Positions 26,899 to 36,638 of a stretch of 64,000 bases of DNA are shown here, piece after piece. Position 1 is the stretch's first letter, and the number at the start of each line of letters is the position of its first letter. The notes under the pieces are model-generated. The model worked only from the letters and a program-made list of their open reading frames with translations, was not told the origin of the DNA and did not search any database. Origin of the DNA: Thermohalobaculum sp039030715. Lineage in GTDB: Bacteria; Pseudomonadota; Alphaproteobacteria; Rhodobacterales; Rhodobacteraceae. Position numbers and translations under genes: made by a program. Location of the stretch: NCBI GenBank assembly GCA_039030715.1, contig JBCCDU010000011.1:1-64000 (forward strand), in the 5' to 3' direction.

Positions 26899-28290
26899 AT
26901 GACCGATCAAGCCCTCGACCAAGTTCTCGACCATCTGGATGCCGATCTGGACAATGCGCTCGCGCGGCTGTTCGAATTGTTGCGCTGTCAATCGATCTCG
27001 ACCGACCCGGCCTACGAGGCGGAGTGCAAAAGGGCCGCTGAAATGCTATCGGCGGATCTGGCGGGCATCGGCTTCACTTCGCGCGTTGCGACGACAGCGG
27101 GTCATCCCATGGTTGTCGCCCACCATCCGGGGCCCGAGGGGGCGCCGCATATCCTCTTCTACGGCCACTACGATGTGCAGCCGATCGACCCGATCGAGCT
27201 TTGGGACTCGGAGCCCTTCGATCCGCAGATCGTGACCCGTCAGGATGGCACCAAAAAGATCGTTGCGCGCGGCGCAGGTGATGACAAGGGCCAGCTTATG
27301 ACGTTCGTGGAAGCTTGCCGGGCGTTGAAAGCCGTCACCGGCAGCCTGCCCTGCGCCGTGACCATTCTGTTCGAGGGAGAGGAGGAATGCGGCGGCATCA
27401 ACCTGCCCCCCTTCCTCGACGAGCATGCCGACGAATTGCGCGCCGATATCGCCATCGTCTGCGATACCGGTATGTGGGACCGCGACACGCCCGCGATCAC
27501 CACCATGCTACGTGGCATGCTGGGCGGCGAACTGACGGTTAGGGCCGCAAACCGCGATCTGCATTCTGGGTTCTATGGCGGTGCGGCGGCCAATCCGCTG
27601 CACGTGCTCAGCAAGGCCCTGGCGGGCCTGCATGACGAAACCGGCCGGGTCACGATACCGGGCTTTTACAATGGTGTGCCCGAAATACCGGAGGATGTGG
27701 CCCAGCAATGGCAGACGCTCGGCCATTCCGACGCGGCATTTTTGGGAGAGATCGGGTTGAAATATCCGGCGGGCGAGGCTGGCTTCGACGCGATGTATCT
27801 GACCTGGGCGCGTCCGACGGCGGAAGTGAACGGCCTCTGGGGCGGCTATATTGGCGCGGGCTTCAAGACAGTGATTCCCGCAGAAGCCCGCGCGAAGATC
27901 AGCTTTCGTCTGGTTGGCGATCAAGACCCGGATGCCATTCGCACCGCTTTCGAAAAGCAGATATCCGATGCGATACCGGCAGATTGCAGCGTCGAGTTCG
28001 ACTTTCCCAATGGATCGCGCGCGACCACGATGCCGGTCAGCGATCCAGCTTTCGAAACAGCGCGCACCGCCCTTGGCGAGGAGTGGGGCAAGGATGCAGC
28101 CTTCATCGGATCGGGCGGGTCGATCCCAGTCGTGGGCGACCTGAAACGCAAGCTGGGCATGGACACGCTGTTGATCGGCTTCGGCTTGGAAGATGACGCG
28201 ATCCACTCGCCGAACGAGAAATACGAACTCTCGAGTTTCGCCAAGGGGGCCCGTAGTTTTGCGCGGGTGCTGACCGCGCTGGGCAAATGA
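26899..28290 (+). CDS. M20 family dipeptidase
   Basis: Zinc peptidase of 463 aa of the ArgE/DapE/CNDP group. Metal ligands are visible in FYGHYDVQP, ARGAGDDKGQ, EGEEECGG and AIVCDTGMW, and the late histidine in DAIHSPNEKY. DLHSGFYGG marks the lid domain. The catalytic glutamate pair is in FEGEEE. No signal peptide is present, so it acts in the cytoplasm on imported peptides. The asparaginase gene overlaps its stop by four bases (ATGA). Confidence 0.93.
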   Translation: MTDQALDQVLDHLDADLDNALARLFELLRCQSISTDPAYEAECKRAAEMLSADLAGIGFTSRVATTAGHPMVVAHHPGPEGAPHILFYGHYDVQPIDPIELWDSEPFDPQIVTRQDGTKKIVARGAGDDKGQLMTFVEACRALKAVTGSLPCAVTILFEGEEECGGINLPPFLDEHADELRADIAIVCDTGMWDRDTPAITTMLRGMLGGELTVRAANRDLHSGFYGGAAANPLHVLSKALAGLHDETGRVTIPGFYNGVPEIPEDVAQQWQTLGHSDAAFLGEIGLKYPAGEAGFDAMYLTWARPTAEVNGLWGGYIGAGFKTVIPAEARAKISFRLVGDQDPDAIRTAFEKQISDAIPADCSVEFDFPNGSRATTMPVSDPAFETARTALGEEWGKDAAFIGSGGSIPVVGDLKRKLGMDTLLIGFGLEDDAIHSPNEKYELSSFAKGARSFARVLTALGK

Positions 28291-29330
28291 GCCTGGGCCT
28301 CCTCTATACCGGCGGGACCATCGGTTCGGCAGGCGTGCCGTTGACGGTGCTGCACGGTGAGGACTTCGCCGAACGGTTCGAAGCGCTGGTCCGCCCACAA
28401 CTGCCGGAGTGTTTTCGCGACGTCCCACTGGAACACATCGGCGCCACGGTGGACTCGACCAATATGGGGCCGCCGGACTGGTTGGACTTCGCCCGACGCA
28501 TCGCGGCCTCCCCCCATGACGCCCTGGTCGTATTGCATGGCACCGACACGATGGCCTGGACCGGGGCAGCACTGGCTTTTCTGCTGCGCCGGTATGACCC
28601 TGCGGGCCATGTCACGGGACGTTTGAACAAACGCGTTGTGCTGACCGGCAGTCAATATCCGATGTTTGGCGATGGCGGCTTGGCGTCAGACTCCGATGGT
28701 TTCTCGAATATTTGCAATGCATTGGAGGACGCGGCTGGTACACCTTCGGAGGTACTAAGCTTTGGTGGCTTGACACTGGAAGCACAACGCAGCCTAAAAA
28801 CCTCCAGCACCAGCCTGACCACCTTTCAAATGCCGAACGGTCCGGGCGCGCCGTTCGATGCGCCGCTGCTGGGTGGAGCGGAGATAGCGGCTGAAATCGA
28901 CCGCCTGAGCCCGTATTTCGGGCATCGTCAGGTTGTTTCGATCACCGCCGCACCGGGTACAGACCTGGCGGCACAGATCACTGGCGTGCTGGACAATATG
29001 GCGCCAGATCTGGGCGCGCTGCATCTTCTGGGCTTCGGTATTGGCAATCTGCCAGGTGAGGCAATGCTGCGACCGGTGCTGACGCGCGCGGCCGAGGCGG
29101 GCGTTCTGCTGGCGATCGGCACGCAGTGCCCAGCAGGGCCCGTGGTATCCGCGACCTATGGCGTCGGCCATTGGTTGGCCGAACTGGGCGTGATGGAAAC
29201 CGGCGATATGCCCTGGGCCGCGACGCAGGTGAAGCTGCATATGTGCCTCGCGCTTGGTGAGATGAACGCGTGGCAAAGCGCTGATAAAAAGGCTTTTTTT
29301 GCCAGAAATATTGTCGGAGAACTTGCCTAG
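28287..29330 (+). CDS. Asparaginase
   Basis: Enzyme of 347 aa that hydrolyses asparagine to aspartate and ammonia. The N-terminal LLYTGGTIGSAG holds the first catalytic threonine and VVLHGTDTMAWTGAAL the second Thr-Asp pair; KRVVLTGSQYPMF follows. No signal peptide is present, which suggests a cytoplasmic enzyme. It is translationally coupled to the M20 dipeptidase, which suggests peptide salvage followed by deamidation. Its TAG shares CTAG with the stop of the facing small gene. Confidence 0.93.
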   Translation: MSLGLLYTGGTIGSAGVPLTVLHGEDFAERFEALVRPQLPECFRDVPLEHIGATVDSTNMGPPDWLDFARRIAASPHDALVVLHGTDTMAWTGAALAFLLRRYDPAGHVTGRLNKRVVLTGSQYPMFGDGGLASDSDGFSNICNALEDAAGTPSEVLSFGGLTLEAQRSLKTSSTSLTTFQMPNGPGAPFDAPLLGGAEIAAEIDRLSPYFGHRQVVSITAAPGTDLAAQITGVLDNMAPDLGALHLLGFGIGNLPGEAMLRPVLTRAAEAGVLLAIGTQCPAGPVVSATYGVGHWLAELGVMETGDMPWAATQVKLHMCLALGEMNAWQSADKKAFFARNIVGELA

Positions 29331-29590
29331 CGTCTCCGGCCGCCTCGACGCCTTGGCCGGCTGGTGGACGTCATCGCATCGCGCAACAGGTCCGTCATCG
29401 GATGTTCCTCTGGCGGCTGATGATGGTCCAGCAGTAACCGCGCTGCCTCGGCGGCATCCTGACCCGATGGCAGTCCCAGCGCCCAATCGAAGAAGATGGA
29501 CCGACAATCCTCGGCCCCAATCCCCTCGATGCTATAGCTGTCGCCGATCAGCCCGCTCGGATCCATCTCGTGTGAGGTCTCTTTCACCAT
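29327..29590 (-). CDS. Small hypothetical protein
   Basis: Protein of up to 87 aa, acidic in the first half (SYSIEGIGAEDCRSIFFDWALGLP), with HPMTDLLRDAM and a basic tail (RPRRRGGRRR). I think this pattern recurs in Rhodobacterales but I cannot name a family. Starts possible are ATG 29590 and ATG 29566; neither has a strong ribosome site. The stop lies in the CTAG shared with the asparaginase gene. The gene is divergent from the next aminotransferase gene. Confidence 0.65.
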   Translation of the reverse strand: MVKETSHEMDPSGLIGDSYSIEGIGAEDCRSIFFDWALGLPSGQDAAEAARLLLDHHQPPEEHPMTDLLRDAMTSTSRPRRRGGRRR

Positions 29591-29713
29591 GCCTCAGATG
29601 TGCCAAGTCAAACCCCTCTTGTCACGGCGTTTTGCGACATGGTGGGGGCCGATTTGCACGGCTTCCCTCCCGCCGCGCCAGGGTCTAGTGTCGCGCGGCA
29701 GATGGAGACGCCG

Positions 29714-30913
29714 ATGACAGCCCCCGCCCTCAACCCCAATCTTGCCGCGGTATTCGCTCCTCCGGTGATGGAGGCCCGTCGCTGGCTGGCCGAGGCCGAA
29801 TTCCCGAAAGAAAGGCCCCTCCTGAACATCAGTCAGGCCGCCCCGGTCGATCCGCCACCGGCGGAGTTGGCAAAGGCCATGGCGGAGGCGCTGATCGAGC
29901 AACCGGACAGCCATATCTACGGCCCGGTGCTTGGGAATACAGATCTGCGAGAGCAGATAGCCACCGATTGGTCCGCGCATTACGGCGGGGCGAAGCGTGC
30001 TCAGATCACACCGGATCAGGTCGCGATCACGGCCGGGTGCAATCAGGCGTTCTGTACGGCGGTCATGACCCTCTGCGCACCCGGCGACGCGATCATGGTG
30101 GCGGTGCCATGGTACTTCAATCACAAGATGTGGCTGGACATGGCAGGCGTTGAAAGCCGCCTGATCCCCTGTGACGAGACCATGTTGCCTGATCTGGAGG
30201 CCGCCAGGGCTGCGATGGACGACCGGGTGAAAGGCATCCTGCTGATCACACCGAACAATCCAACCGGCGCCGAATATCCCGACGGATTAATGGAAGGCTT
30301 CTACGATCTAGCCCGCGAGCACGGAGCGGCGCTGATCGTGGATGAAACCTATCGCGACTTCCACTCCGCCAGCGGCGCGCCCCACAGTCTGTTTCAGCGT
30401 CCAGATTGGGCGGAGACGCTGATCCATCTCTACAGTTTCTCGAAGGTGTTTCGTCTGACCGGGCACCGGGTCGGTGCAATGGTCACGGGGGCTAAGCGAT
30501 TGGCGGAGGCGGAGAAGTTTCTGGACACCGTCACCATCTGTCCGGCTCAGATCGGCCAGATCGGAGCGCTCTACGGCCTGCGCAACCTCCACCAATGGGT
30601 GGCGGGCGAGCGTGATGAGATCCTGCGCCGCCGCGCGGCTGTGACGGATGTCTTCGCGAGACTTCTGCCGGATTGGCAATTGCTGGGTGCAGGCGCCTAT
30701 TTTGCCTATGCCGCGCATCCCTATGACCTGCCTTCGGACCAACTTGCGCAGCGCCTCGTTCACGAACAATCACTGCTCGCCCTGCCCGGCACGATGTTCG
30801 CGCCTGAGCGTCCCGAATGGGCCGGTGCGCGCCAGTTGCGCCTGGCCTTCGCGAATGTGGATCCCCAGGGGTTGGAGGAGATGGGGCGCCGTCTCGCCGC
30901 CTTCACGCCTTGA
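29714..30913 (+). CDS. Fold-type I PLP-dependent aminotransferase
   Basis: Aminotransferase of 399 aa. It has HIYGPVLGNTDLREQIA, ITAGCNQAFCTAVMTLC, ITPNNPTGAEYP, DETYRDFHSA and YSFSKVFRLTGHRVGAM, whose lysine binds PLP. The substrate is unknown. ATG 29714 is preferred because GGAG lies six bases upstream; ATG 29702 would add four residues. It is about 34% of the way along a plus-strand run that leads to ppiD 79 bases downstream, but co-transcription is not clear. Confidence 0.88.
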   Translation: MTAPALNPNLAAVFAPPVMEARRWLAEAEFPKERPLLNISQAAPVDPPPAELAKAMAEALIEQPDSHIYGPVLGNTDLREQIATDWSAHYGGAKRAQITPDQVAITAGCNQAFCTAVMTLCAPGDAIMVAVPWYFNHKMWLDMAGVESRLIPCDETMLPDLEAARAAMDDRVKGILLITPNNPTGAEYPDGLMEGFYDLAREHGAALIVDETYRDFHSASGAPHSLFQRPDWAETLIHLYSFSKVFRLTGHRVGAMVTGAKRLAEAEKFLDTVTICPAQIGQIGALYGLRNLHQWVAGERDEILRRRAAVTDVFARLLPDWQLLGAGAYFAYAAHPYDLPSDQLAQRLVHEQSLLALPGTMFAPERPEWAGARQLRLAFANVDPQGLEEMGRRLAAFTP

Positions 30914-30992
30914 CCTGCTTGCCGCGTTCCAATTCCCCGTCTAAGTAGTCATCAACCAGCGCTACGGGGCGCGATTAAACCAGCGAGGATCC

Positions 30993-32912
30993 ATGCTCGA
31001 ACTTCTGCGCAAAGGCGTGAAAACCTGGGTGGCCAAGGCGCTTCTGGGCCTGCTGATCCTCAGCTTCGCCGTCTGGGGCATCGGGGGCGAGATCTTTTCG
31101 TTCAGCTTCCGCACCGCGGTCGCGCGGGCGGGGGATACCAAGGTCACGGCAGAGCGGTTCGTGAATGCCTATACCCAAGAGCAGAACCGTCTGTCGCAAC
31201 AACGCGGCGAGGCTGTCAGCCACAGTGTGATGCGCGACTTGGGCATCGACCAACGGGTCCTACAACGTCTGCTGCGCGAAGCGGCCTTCAACGAAGAACT
31301 GACCAGCATGGGCGTTCGCATCGGCGACGAAGCGGCCTATGACGCGATACGTCAGCAACCGGAATTCCAGAACGAGGATGGATCGCTCTCGATCCGCGCG
31401 GTTCAGTATACGCTCGGACAACTCGGCATCACCGAGGCCGAGTTCATCGATCTCAACCGCAATCTGGTGGGTCAGAACCTGTTGACTGGCCCCGCGGTTG
31501 CACCGACCCGCAGCCCACCAGGCTTTGCGGCACGGATGGCGGCCTTCCAGACGGAAACCAAACGGATCGCTTCGATCTCTTTCGAGCTTGAGGAAGCTGC
31601 CAACCCCGGCGCACCGAACGACAGCCAGATCGCAGAGTTCTACGAAGCCAACAAGGATCGCTATGTCGAGCCTGAGCGACGCTGGGGCGAGTTCATCCAT
31701 GTGGATTTCGAGGCGCTGGTCGCCGCATCCCAGCCCAGCGAGGACGTGATCGCGCAGACCTACGAGGCCGAGCGGCAAGCTTATGAAATCCCGGCCACAC
31801 GGACCATAGACCAGATGCCGTTCCCGGATCTTGCCATGGCCGAGGCTGCCCTGGCACGCCTGCGCTCGGGCGAGATCGATTTCGAGGGTCTGGCCGCTGA
31901 AGAAGGTCACGATATGGCCAATCTCGACCTCGGCGTCGTGGGGCGTGAGGACGTCCCCCCCGCAACCGCCGATGCGATCTTCTCCGCGACCGAGCCGGGC
32001 ATCCTTGACGCCATCGACCTTCCGATTGGTGCGGCCATCGTCAGGGTGCGCAGCGTGACCGAAGGTGGGGAGATCCCGCTCGAACAGGTCCGCACCGCGT
32101 TGGCCGATCGACTGGCCCGCGAGGAGGCCTATTCCAAAGCGCCCACAATCGCCAACCAGCTTGACGATCTACGCGCGAGTGGGACCAGCATGGCCGATAC
32201 AGCCGCCCAGGTGGGCCTGCCGCTCGGCAAGATCGAGGGATTCGGTGCCGATGGCAGCCTGCCCCATGGCGCGCCCGCAGGCCCGCCCGAAGTCCTGTTG
32301 CGCAGCGAAGCCAGGCGCGAAGTGCTGGATGCCCTGGATGGCGAAGAACGCTCGATCATCGAGCTTCAGGATGGCGGCTTCCTGCTGGTCCATATCGAAC
32401 GAATCGAAGAAGGCGGTCAGCAGGAGATGGGTGATGTCATCGAACGTGTGGTGGCCGATTGGACCCGCGCCCAACGCCTTGCCGATCTGACAGTCCGGGC
32501 CGAAAAGACTGCCGCCCTTGCCACCGACGGAACGCTCGCCGCGATCGCCCTGGCGCTGGGCAAGGAGCTTGCAACGCCGGATCCTTTCACCCGGGCCGAT
32601 GCGCCGGTTGACCTCAGCCGCGAAGCGCTCGACCGGGTTTTTACCAGCGAAACAGGCACCGCTCTCGTCAATGTCACGCCAGATGAAACCATTGTTCAGG
32701 TGATCGAGGTCACCGCCTCGGTCGATCTGCCGCCGGAGATCACGGTGGAAACCGCCGAGCAACTCGACATCGTGCTCGAACAAAGCATACGGCTGGACGA
32801 GGCGGAGCTTCTCTCGCGTGCGATTGTCGCGAGCCACGAGACGGGCACCGATCCCGCAGCGTTGGACGAGGTGTTCACTTATCTCGGCGGCCAGAACCGG
32901 GGCGGTTACTGA
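30993..32912 (+). CDS. PpiD-like periplasmic peptidyl-prolyl isomerase/chaperone
   Basis: Membrane-anchored folding factor of 639 aa. One N-terminal helix (about 14-34, AKALLGLLILSFAVWGIGG) is followed by a SurA_N-type domain and by a divergent parvulin domain (about 245-360, with TRTIDQMPFPDLAMAEAALARLRSGEIDFEGLAAEEG). The C-terminal half is helical. It helps proteins that emerge from the Sec translocon. The stop TGA is immediately followed by the trpE ATG, so the two are one transcript with no room for a trp attenuator. Confidence 0.9.
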   Translation: MLELLRKGVKTWVAKALLGLLILSFAVWGIGGEIFSFSFRTAVARAGDTKVTAERFVNAYTQEQNRLSQQRGEAVSHSVMRDLGIDQRVLQRLLREAAFNEELTSMGVRIGDEAAYDAIRQQPEFQNEDGSLSIRAVQYTLGQLGITEAEFIDLNRNLVGQNLLTGPAVAPTRSPPGFAARMAAFQTETKRIASISFELEEAANPGAPNDSQIAEFYEANKDRYVEPERRWGEFIHVDFEALVAASQPSEDVIAQTYEAERQAYEIPATRTIDQMPFPDLAMAEAALARLRSGEIDFEGLAAEEGHDMANLDLGVVGREDVPPATADAIFSATEPGILDAIDLPIGAAIVRVRSVTEGGEIPLEQVRTALADRLAREEAYSKAPTIANQLDDLRASGTSMADTAAQVGLPLGKIEGFGADGSLPHGAPAGPPEVLLRSEARREVLDALDGEERSIIELQDGGFLLVHIERIEEGGQQEMGDVIERVVADWTRAQRLADLTVRAEKTAALATDGTLAAIALALGKELATPDPFTRADAPVDLSREALDRVFTSETGTALVNVTPDETIVQVIEVTASVDLPPEITVETAEQLDIVLEQSIRLDEAELLSRAIVASHETGTDPAALDEVFTYLGGQNRGGY

Positions 32913-34412
32913 ATGGAATTTCACCCCTCGGCCGAAACGTTTCGCGAAGCGCATCGGGCCGGCAAATCCCAGGTCGTCTGGACACGAATCGTCGCGGATT
33001 TCGAAACCGCGGTATCGCTGATGCTGAAGCTCTCGAACGCGGATCCGATGAGCTTTATGCTGGAGTCGGTGACCGGGGGCGAGGTACGGGGGCGCTACTC
33101 CGTAATCGGTATGGCCCCGGACCTGATCTGGCGCTGCAATGGCGAGCGGGCCGAGATCAACCGCAACGCTGCCGCCAACCCCGATGATTTCGAGCCGTTG
33201 GACGCGCCCAGCCTGGATTCCCTGCGCGCACTGATTGCCGAGAGCCGGATCGATCTGCCCGACGATCTGCCCCCGATGGCCGCGGGCCTTTTCGGCTATC
33301 TCGGTTATGATATGATCCGCCTGGTGGAACGGTTGCCAGAACCCAATCCGGACCCGCTCGCCCTGCCCGATGCAGTGCTGCAGCGCCCCAGTCTGATCGC
33401 CATCGTCGACAATATTCGCGATCAGGTGACGCTGGTGACACCGGTCTGGGACAGTATGGACCCGGCGGATGACGCCTACCAAGCCGGTGTCCGAAGGCTC
33501 CAGGGCGCGCTCGACCGGTTGCAGATCCCCACCAGCCGCGGCGGCATCACGCCGATGGAGGCCGAACCGCTACGTGCGCTCGAACCGCTCTCAAACACGT
33601 CCCATGAGCGCTATCTGGAGATGGTGGAGGCTGCGAAGGAGTACATCCGGGCGGGCGATATCTTTCAGGTCGTACCCTCACAGCGCTGGTCGATGCCGTT
33701 GGAAGTCAGCCCGTTCGCGCTCTACCGCGCGCTCAGGCGCACCAATCCATCGCCTTACATGTTCTTCTTCAATTTTGGCGGCTTTCACATCGTTGGCGCC
33801 AGCCCGGAAATCCTCGTCCGCGTGCGCGATGGCAAGGTGACCATCCGCCCAATCGCTGGAACGCGGCCACGGGGCGCGACGCCCGAGGCCGATTGCGCCC
33901 TGGAAGCAGACCTGCTCGCCGATCCCAAGGAGCGGGCGGAGCACCTGATGCTACTCGATCTCGGCCGCAACGATGTCGGGCGGGTGGCCAAGATCGGAAC
34001 CGTCGATCCGAACGAGCAATTCACCGTCGAGCGCTACTCCCACGTCATGCATATCGTCTCGAATGTCGATGGCGAGCTGCGCGAGGATTTGGATGCGCTC
34101 GGCGCTCTCCTCGCCGGAATGCCGGCGGGCACCGTCTCGGGCGCCCCAAAGATCCGGGCGATGGAGATCATCGACGAACTGGAGGCCGAGAAGCGCGGTG
34201 TCTATGCTGGTGGTGTGGGCTATTTCTCGGCGAATGGCGAGATGGACACCTGCATCGCGTTGCGCACCGGCGTCGTGAAAAACGGCAAACTCTATGTCCA
34301 GGCTGGCGGGGGCGTCGTCTATGACAGCAACCCGCAGGCAGAGTTCGAGGAAACCGTGAACAAATCCCGCGCCCTCCTCCACGCAGCAAGCATCGCTCGC
34401 AACTTCAACTAA
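32913..34412 (+). CDS. trpE: Anthranilate synthase component I
   Basis: Enzyme of 499 aa that makes anthranilate from chorismate in tryptophan synthesis. The FMLESV motif near residue 50 is the usual tryptophan feedback-binding element. The C-terminal chorismate-binding domain shows IFQVVPSQRW, IRPIAGTRPRG, ERAEHLMLLDLGRNDVGRV, SHVMHIVSNV and GTVSGAPKIRAMEIID. It starts directly after the ppiD stop. Its glutaminase partner trpG is 1.65 kb downstream, separated by an opposite-strand gene. Confidence 0.98.
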   Translation: MEFHPSAETFREAHRAGKSQVVWTRIVADFETAVSLMLKLSNADPMSFMLESVTGGEVRGRYSVIGMAPDLIWRCNGERAEINRNAAANPDDFEPLDAPSLDSLRALIAESRIDLPDDLPPMAAGLFGYLGYDMIRLVERLPEPNPDPLALPDAVLQRPSLIAIVDNIRDQVTLVTPVWDSMDPADDAYQAGVRRLQGALDRLQIPTSRGGITPMEAEPLRALEPLSNTSHERYLEMVEAAKEYIRAGDIFQVVPSQRWSMPLEVSPFALYRALRRTNPSPYMFFFNFGGFHIVGASPEILVRVRDGKVTIRPIAGTRPRGATPEADCALEADLLADPKERAEHLMLLDLGRNDVGRVAKIGTVDPNEQFTVERYSHVMHIVSNVDGELREDLDALGALLAGMPAGTVSGAPKIRAMEIIDELEAEKRGVYAGGVGYFSANGEMDTCIALRTGVVKNGKLYVQAGGGVVYDSNPQAEFEETVNKSRALLHAASIARNFN

Positions 34413-34449
34413 CGCCGGAAACCAAGCGCATCGTCGGTCAGGCGCGGCG

Positions 34450-34498
34450 CCTGTCCAGGGGACAGGCCAGACAAAGGCGCATGCGGCGCTTGCCGCAT
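34450..34498. terminator. Two hairpins between convergent trpE and deacetylase genes
   Basis: CCTGTCC-AGG-GGACAGG (34450-34466) and ATGCGGC-GCTT-GCCGCAT (34481-34498) are perfect stems in the 108-base gap between the two stops. Neither is followed by a strong T run on either strand, so they may be bidirectional weak terminators or transcript-stabilising hairpins. Confidence 0.4.
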
Positions 34499-34520
34499 TC
34501 CGCTTAGCTCGCCCGCAAAA

Positions 34521-35879
34521 TCAGCGCCCACCCTCCAGCCGCAATATTGCCGAGATCGGCGCCAGGCGGGCTTTTTTGCCGTTGCGCTCCAGCGCCCAGC
34601 GCTGCAGACCCAGCAGCATGTCCCGATTGGCAGGCCCGATCAGAACCGTACCGCCGCGCTGCCGCGCCTCATCTGCCGCGCGCTCCAGCAGGCGATAGGC
34701 TTGGTCCGGTGTTACTTCTTCTGGAATGAACCGGGAATTGCGCGCGAACCGCCCGCCCAGGGTTTCCGCAACCCCAAAAGCTTTGCTGCGGGGTGACGTG
34801 CGACTGTCGATAAACGCGACGCCATCCTCGTTCAACGTGCCGATCACCGCCTGCATCAACGCTTCGCTCTCGGTCGCCTTACTTCCCATGAAATTCGAGG
34901 CTGCAACCGCATCTGGCAGCCGCGCAATCAGGCGCCGCGTCTGAAGGACCGCCTCTTCGGAGGACATCTCCACCCGCAAGGCATCCGGGCCAGGATCGAT
35001 CGCACCGCGCGGCTCCATCGGCAGATGTGCGATTACCTCGAAACCCGCCTCATGGGCCTGTTTCCCCAAGGTCGTGGCTGGCGCGCCATCGGGCACGATG
35101 GCCAGTGTAACCGGCAAGCTTAGGGCAAAAATCTGCTCGGGCGTGACATCGTTGTTGCCCGGACGCTCCAGAATAAGCCCTATCAGCGGCGTGTCGCCCG
35201 CGGCTTCGAAAGGTATGGCGTTTACTAGCCAGGCAGGTCCGGTGTCTTCTGCCACCGGTTCGGGCTCGGCCTCGGCGGGCGCCAGGGCCAAATCCGTCTC
35301 GGTTTCGGCCTGCCCGGTCTCGGCTTCCGGCTCCTCTGGCGCCTCTGGTTCAGCCGCCTCAGGCGCCGTGACGATCTCAACAACATCCTCGACTGGCTCG
35401 GGTTCCGGCGAGGCTTCGGCTTCGTCGGGCACGACTTCTTCGGGTTCGACGACCTCCGGTTCCGCTTCCTCGACGACCGGATCTTCAGGCTCGGATACGG
35501 GGGGATCGGATGCGATCGTTTCGACGGGGTCTTCGGTGGGCTCTGAGGTCTGCTCTGGCGTCACCGCAGGTTCAGGTTCGACCTCTGGTTCAGGCGTAAC
35601 CTCAATAATCGGGTCCGAAGCCGGTTCAGGCTCAGGCTGAGGTTCTGGAGCCTCTGCCGTCTCGACCGGCTCCTCCGGTGTCTCGACAACCTCGACTTTG
35701 GGTCCATCTGGCACCATCGGGGGCTTGGGCAGAACCTCGTTTAGCACAAGAAGCCCGGCAAAGGAAACCAGCGAACCCACGATAATGCCGGAAAAAAGCC
35801 CGCCGCGTCGGCGCGTATTTGGCGTTTGTTTCGCAGCACCTTTGGTGCTTTGGGCCGTTTGGGTGTCGGTGTCGCCCAT
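34521..35879 (-). CDS. Divergent polysaccharide deacetylase family protein with long acidic linker
   Basis: Protein of 452 aa. A cytoplasmic tail (1-26), one membrane helix (about 28-48), then a linker of about 165 residues made almost wholly of Pro, Glu, Val, Ala and Thr, and a C-terminal NodB-like domain of the divergent (YibQ/DUF610) type. The domain shows LILERPGNNDVTPEQIFALSLPV (short of some canonical NodB metal residues), AHLPMEPRG and NFMGSKATE. It is anchored in the inner membrane and its linker is long enough to span part of the periplasm. ATG 35879 follows GGAG. It faces trpE and is divergent from trpG. Confidence 0.88.
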   Translation of the reverse strand: MGDTDTQTAQSTKGAAKQTPNTRRRGGLFSGIIVGSLVSFAGLLVLNEVLPKPPMVPDGPKVEVVETPEEPVETAEAPEPQPEPEPASDPIIEVTPEPEVEPEPAVTPEQTSEPTEDPVETIASDPPVSEPEDPVVEEAEPEVVEPEEVVPDEAEASPEPEPVEDVVEIVTAPEAAEPEAPEEPEAETGQAETETDLALAPAEAEPEPVAEDTGPAWLVNAIPFEAAGDTPLIGLILERPGNNDVTPEQIFALSLPVTLAIVPDGAPATTLGKQAHEAGFEVIAHLPMEPRGAIDPGPDALRVEMSSEEAVLQTRRLIARLPDAVAASNFMGSKATESEALMQAVIGTLNEDGVAFIDSRTSPRSKAFGVAETLGGRFARNSRFIPEEVTPDQAYRLLERAADEARQRGGTVLIGPANRDMLLGLQRWALERNGKKARLAPISAILRLEGGR

Positions 35880-36062
35880 CCTGTCTGCTCCGCCCTTATT
35901 CGGTGCCCCGGTTCTCCACGGCACCTGACCCGTTTCCCGGGTCCATGCTTGACGCACCCTGCTCTCTCATCGCATCTATAGCGCCAAGCCGGCCCGCGCG
36001 CCACCCGCCCGCCATGGCCATTAGGGTATCATGGTGGGGTTTCTGGGCGCGAGAGGCGTAAA

Positions 36063-36638
36063 ATGCTCCTGCTGATCGATAACTACGACAGCTTTACTTA
36101 CAATCTCGTGCATTATCTGGGGGAACTCGGTGCTCCCTGCGAAGTTGTGCGCAATGACGAGGTCACGGTGAGCGAAGCACTGTCCTCCGGAATGGATGCG
36201 ATTGTGCTCTCGCCCGGCCCCTGTACGCCCGCCGAGGCCGGGATTTGCGTCGACCTGGTCCGTGAAGCGCCGGAGGACCTGCCGATTCTGGGCGTATGCC
36301 TTGGGCATCAGAGCATCGGCGCCGCCTACGGGGCCGACGTCACCCGATGCCACGAGATCCTGCACGGCAAACTTTCGACCCTGACCCATGATGGCGACGG
36401 GCTTTTCGAAGGCATCGAACAGGGTTTCGACGTCACGCGCTATCACTCGCTGGTCGTCGTATCCGACAGCATGCCGGACAGCCTGAGGGTCACCGCCCGG
36501 TCGCAATCCGGTGTCGTAATGGGTTTGCGCCACCAGACCCGTCCCGTTCACGGTGTGCAGTTCCACCCCGAGAGCATCGCCTCGCAGCACGGTCACGCCA
36601 TGCTGCGCAACTTTCTGGATCTGGCAGCGGCGGCATGA
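36063..36638 (+). CDS. trpG: Anthranilate synthase component II (glutaminase)
   Basis: Class I glutamine amidotransferase of 191 aa that feeds ammonia to TrpE. The nucleophile C79 is in ILGVCLGHQSIG; the His-Glu pair is in GVQFHPESI. LLIDNYDSFTYNL is the usual N-terminus. GAGAGGCGTAAA precedes the ATG. trpD overlaps its stop by four bases (ATGA). Confidence 0.98.
   Translation: MLLLIDNYDSFTYNLVHYLGELGAPCEVVRNDEVTVSEALSSGMDAIVLSPGPCTPAEAGICVDLVREAPEDLPILGVCLGHQSIGAAYGADVTRCHEILHGKLSTLTHDGDGLFEGIEQGFDVTRYHSLVVVSDSMPDSLRVTARSQSGVVMGLRHQTRPVHGVQFHPESIASQHGHAMLRNFLDLAAAA

Noticed and set aside
35074..35640. 188-codon frame rich in Ser and Gly on the plus strand
   Set aside because: It is the complement of the Pro/Glu/Val-rich linker of the deacetylase; the repeat-like look comes from that linker.
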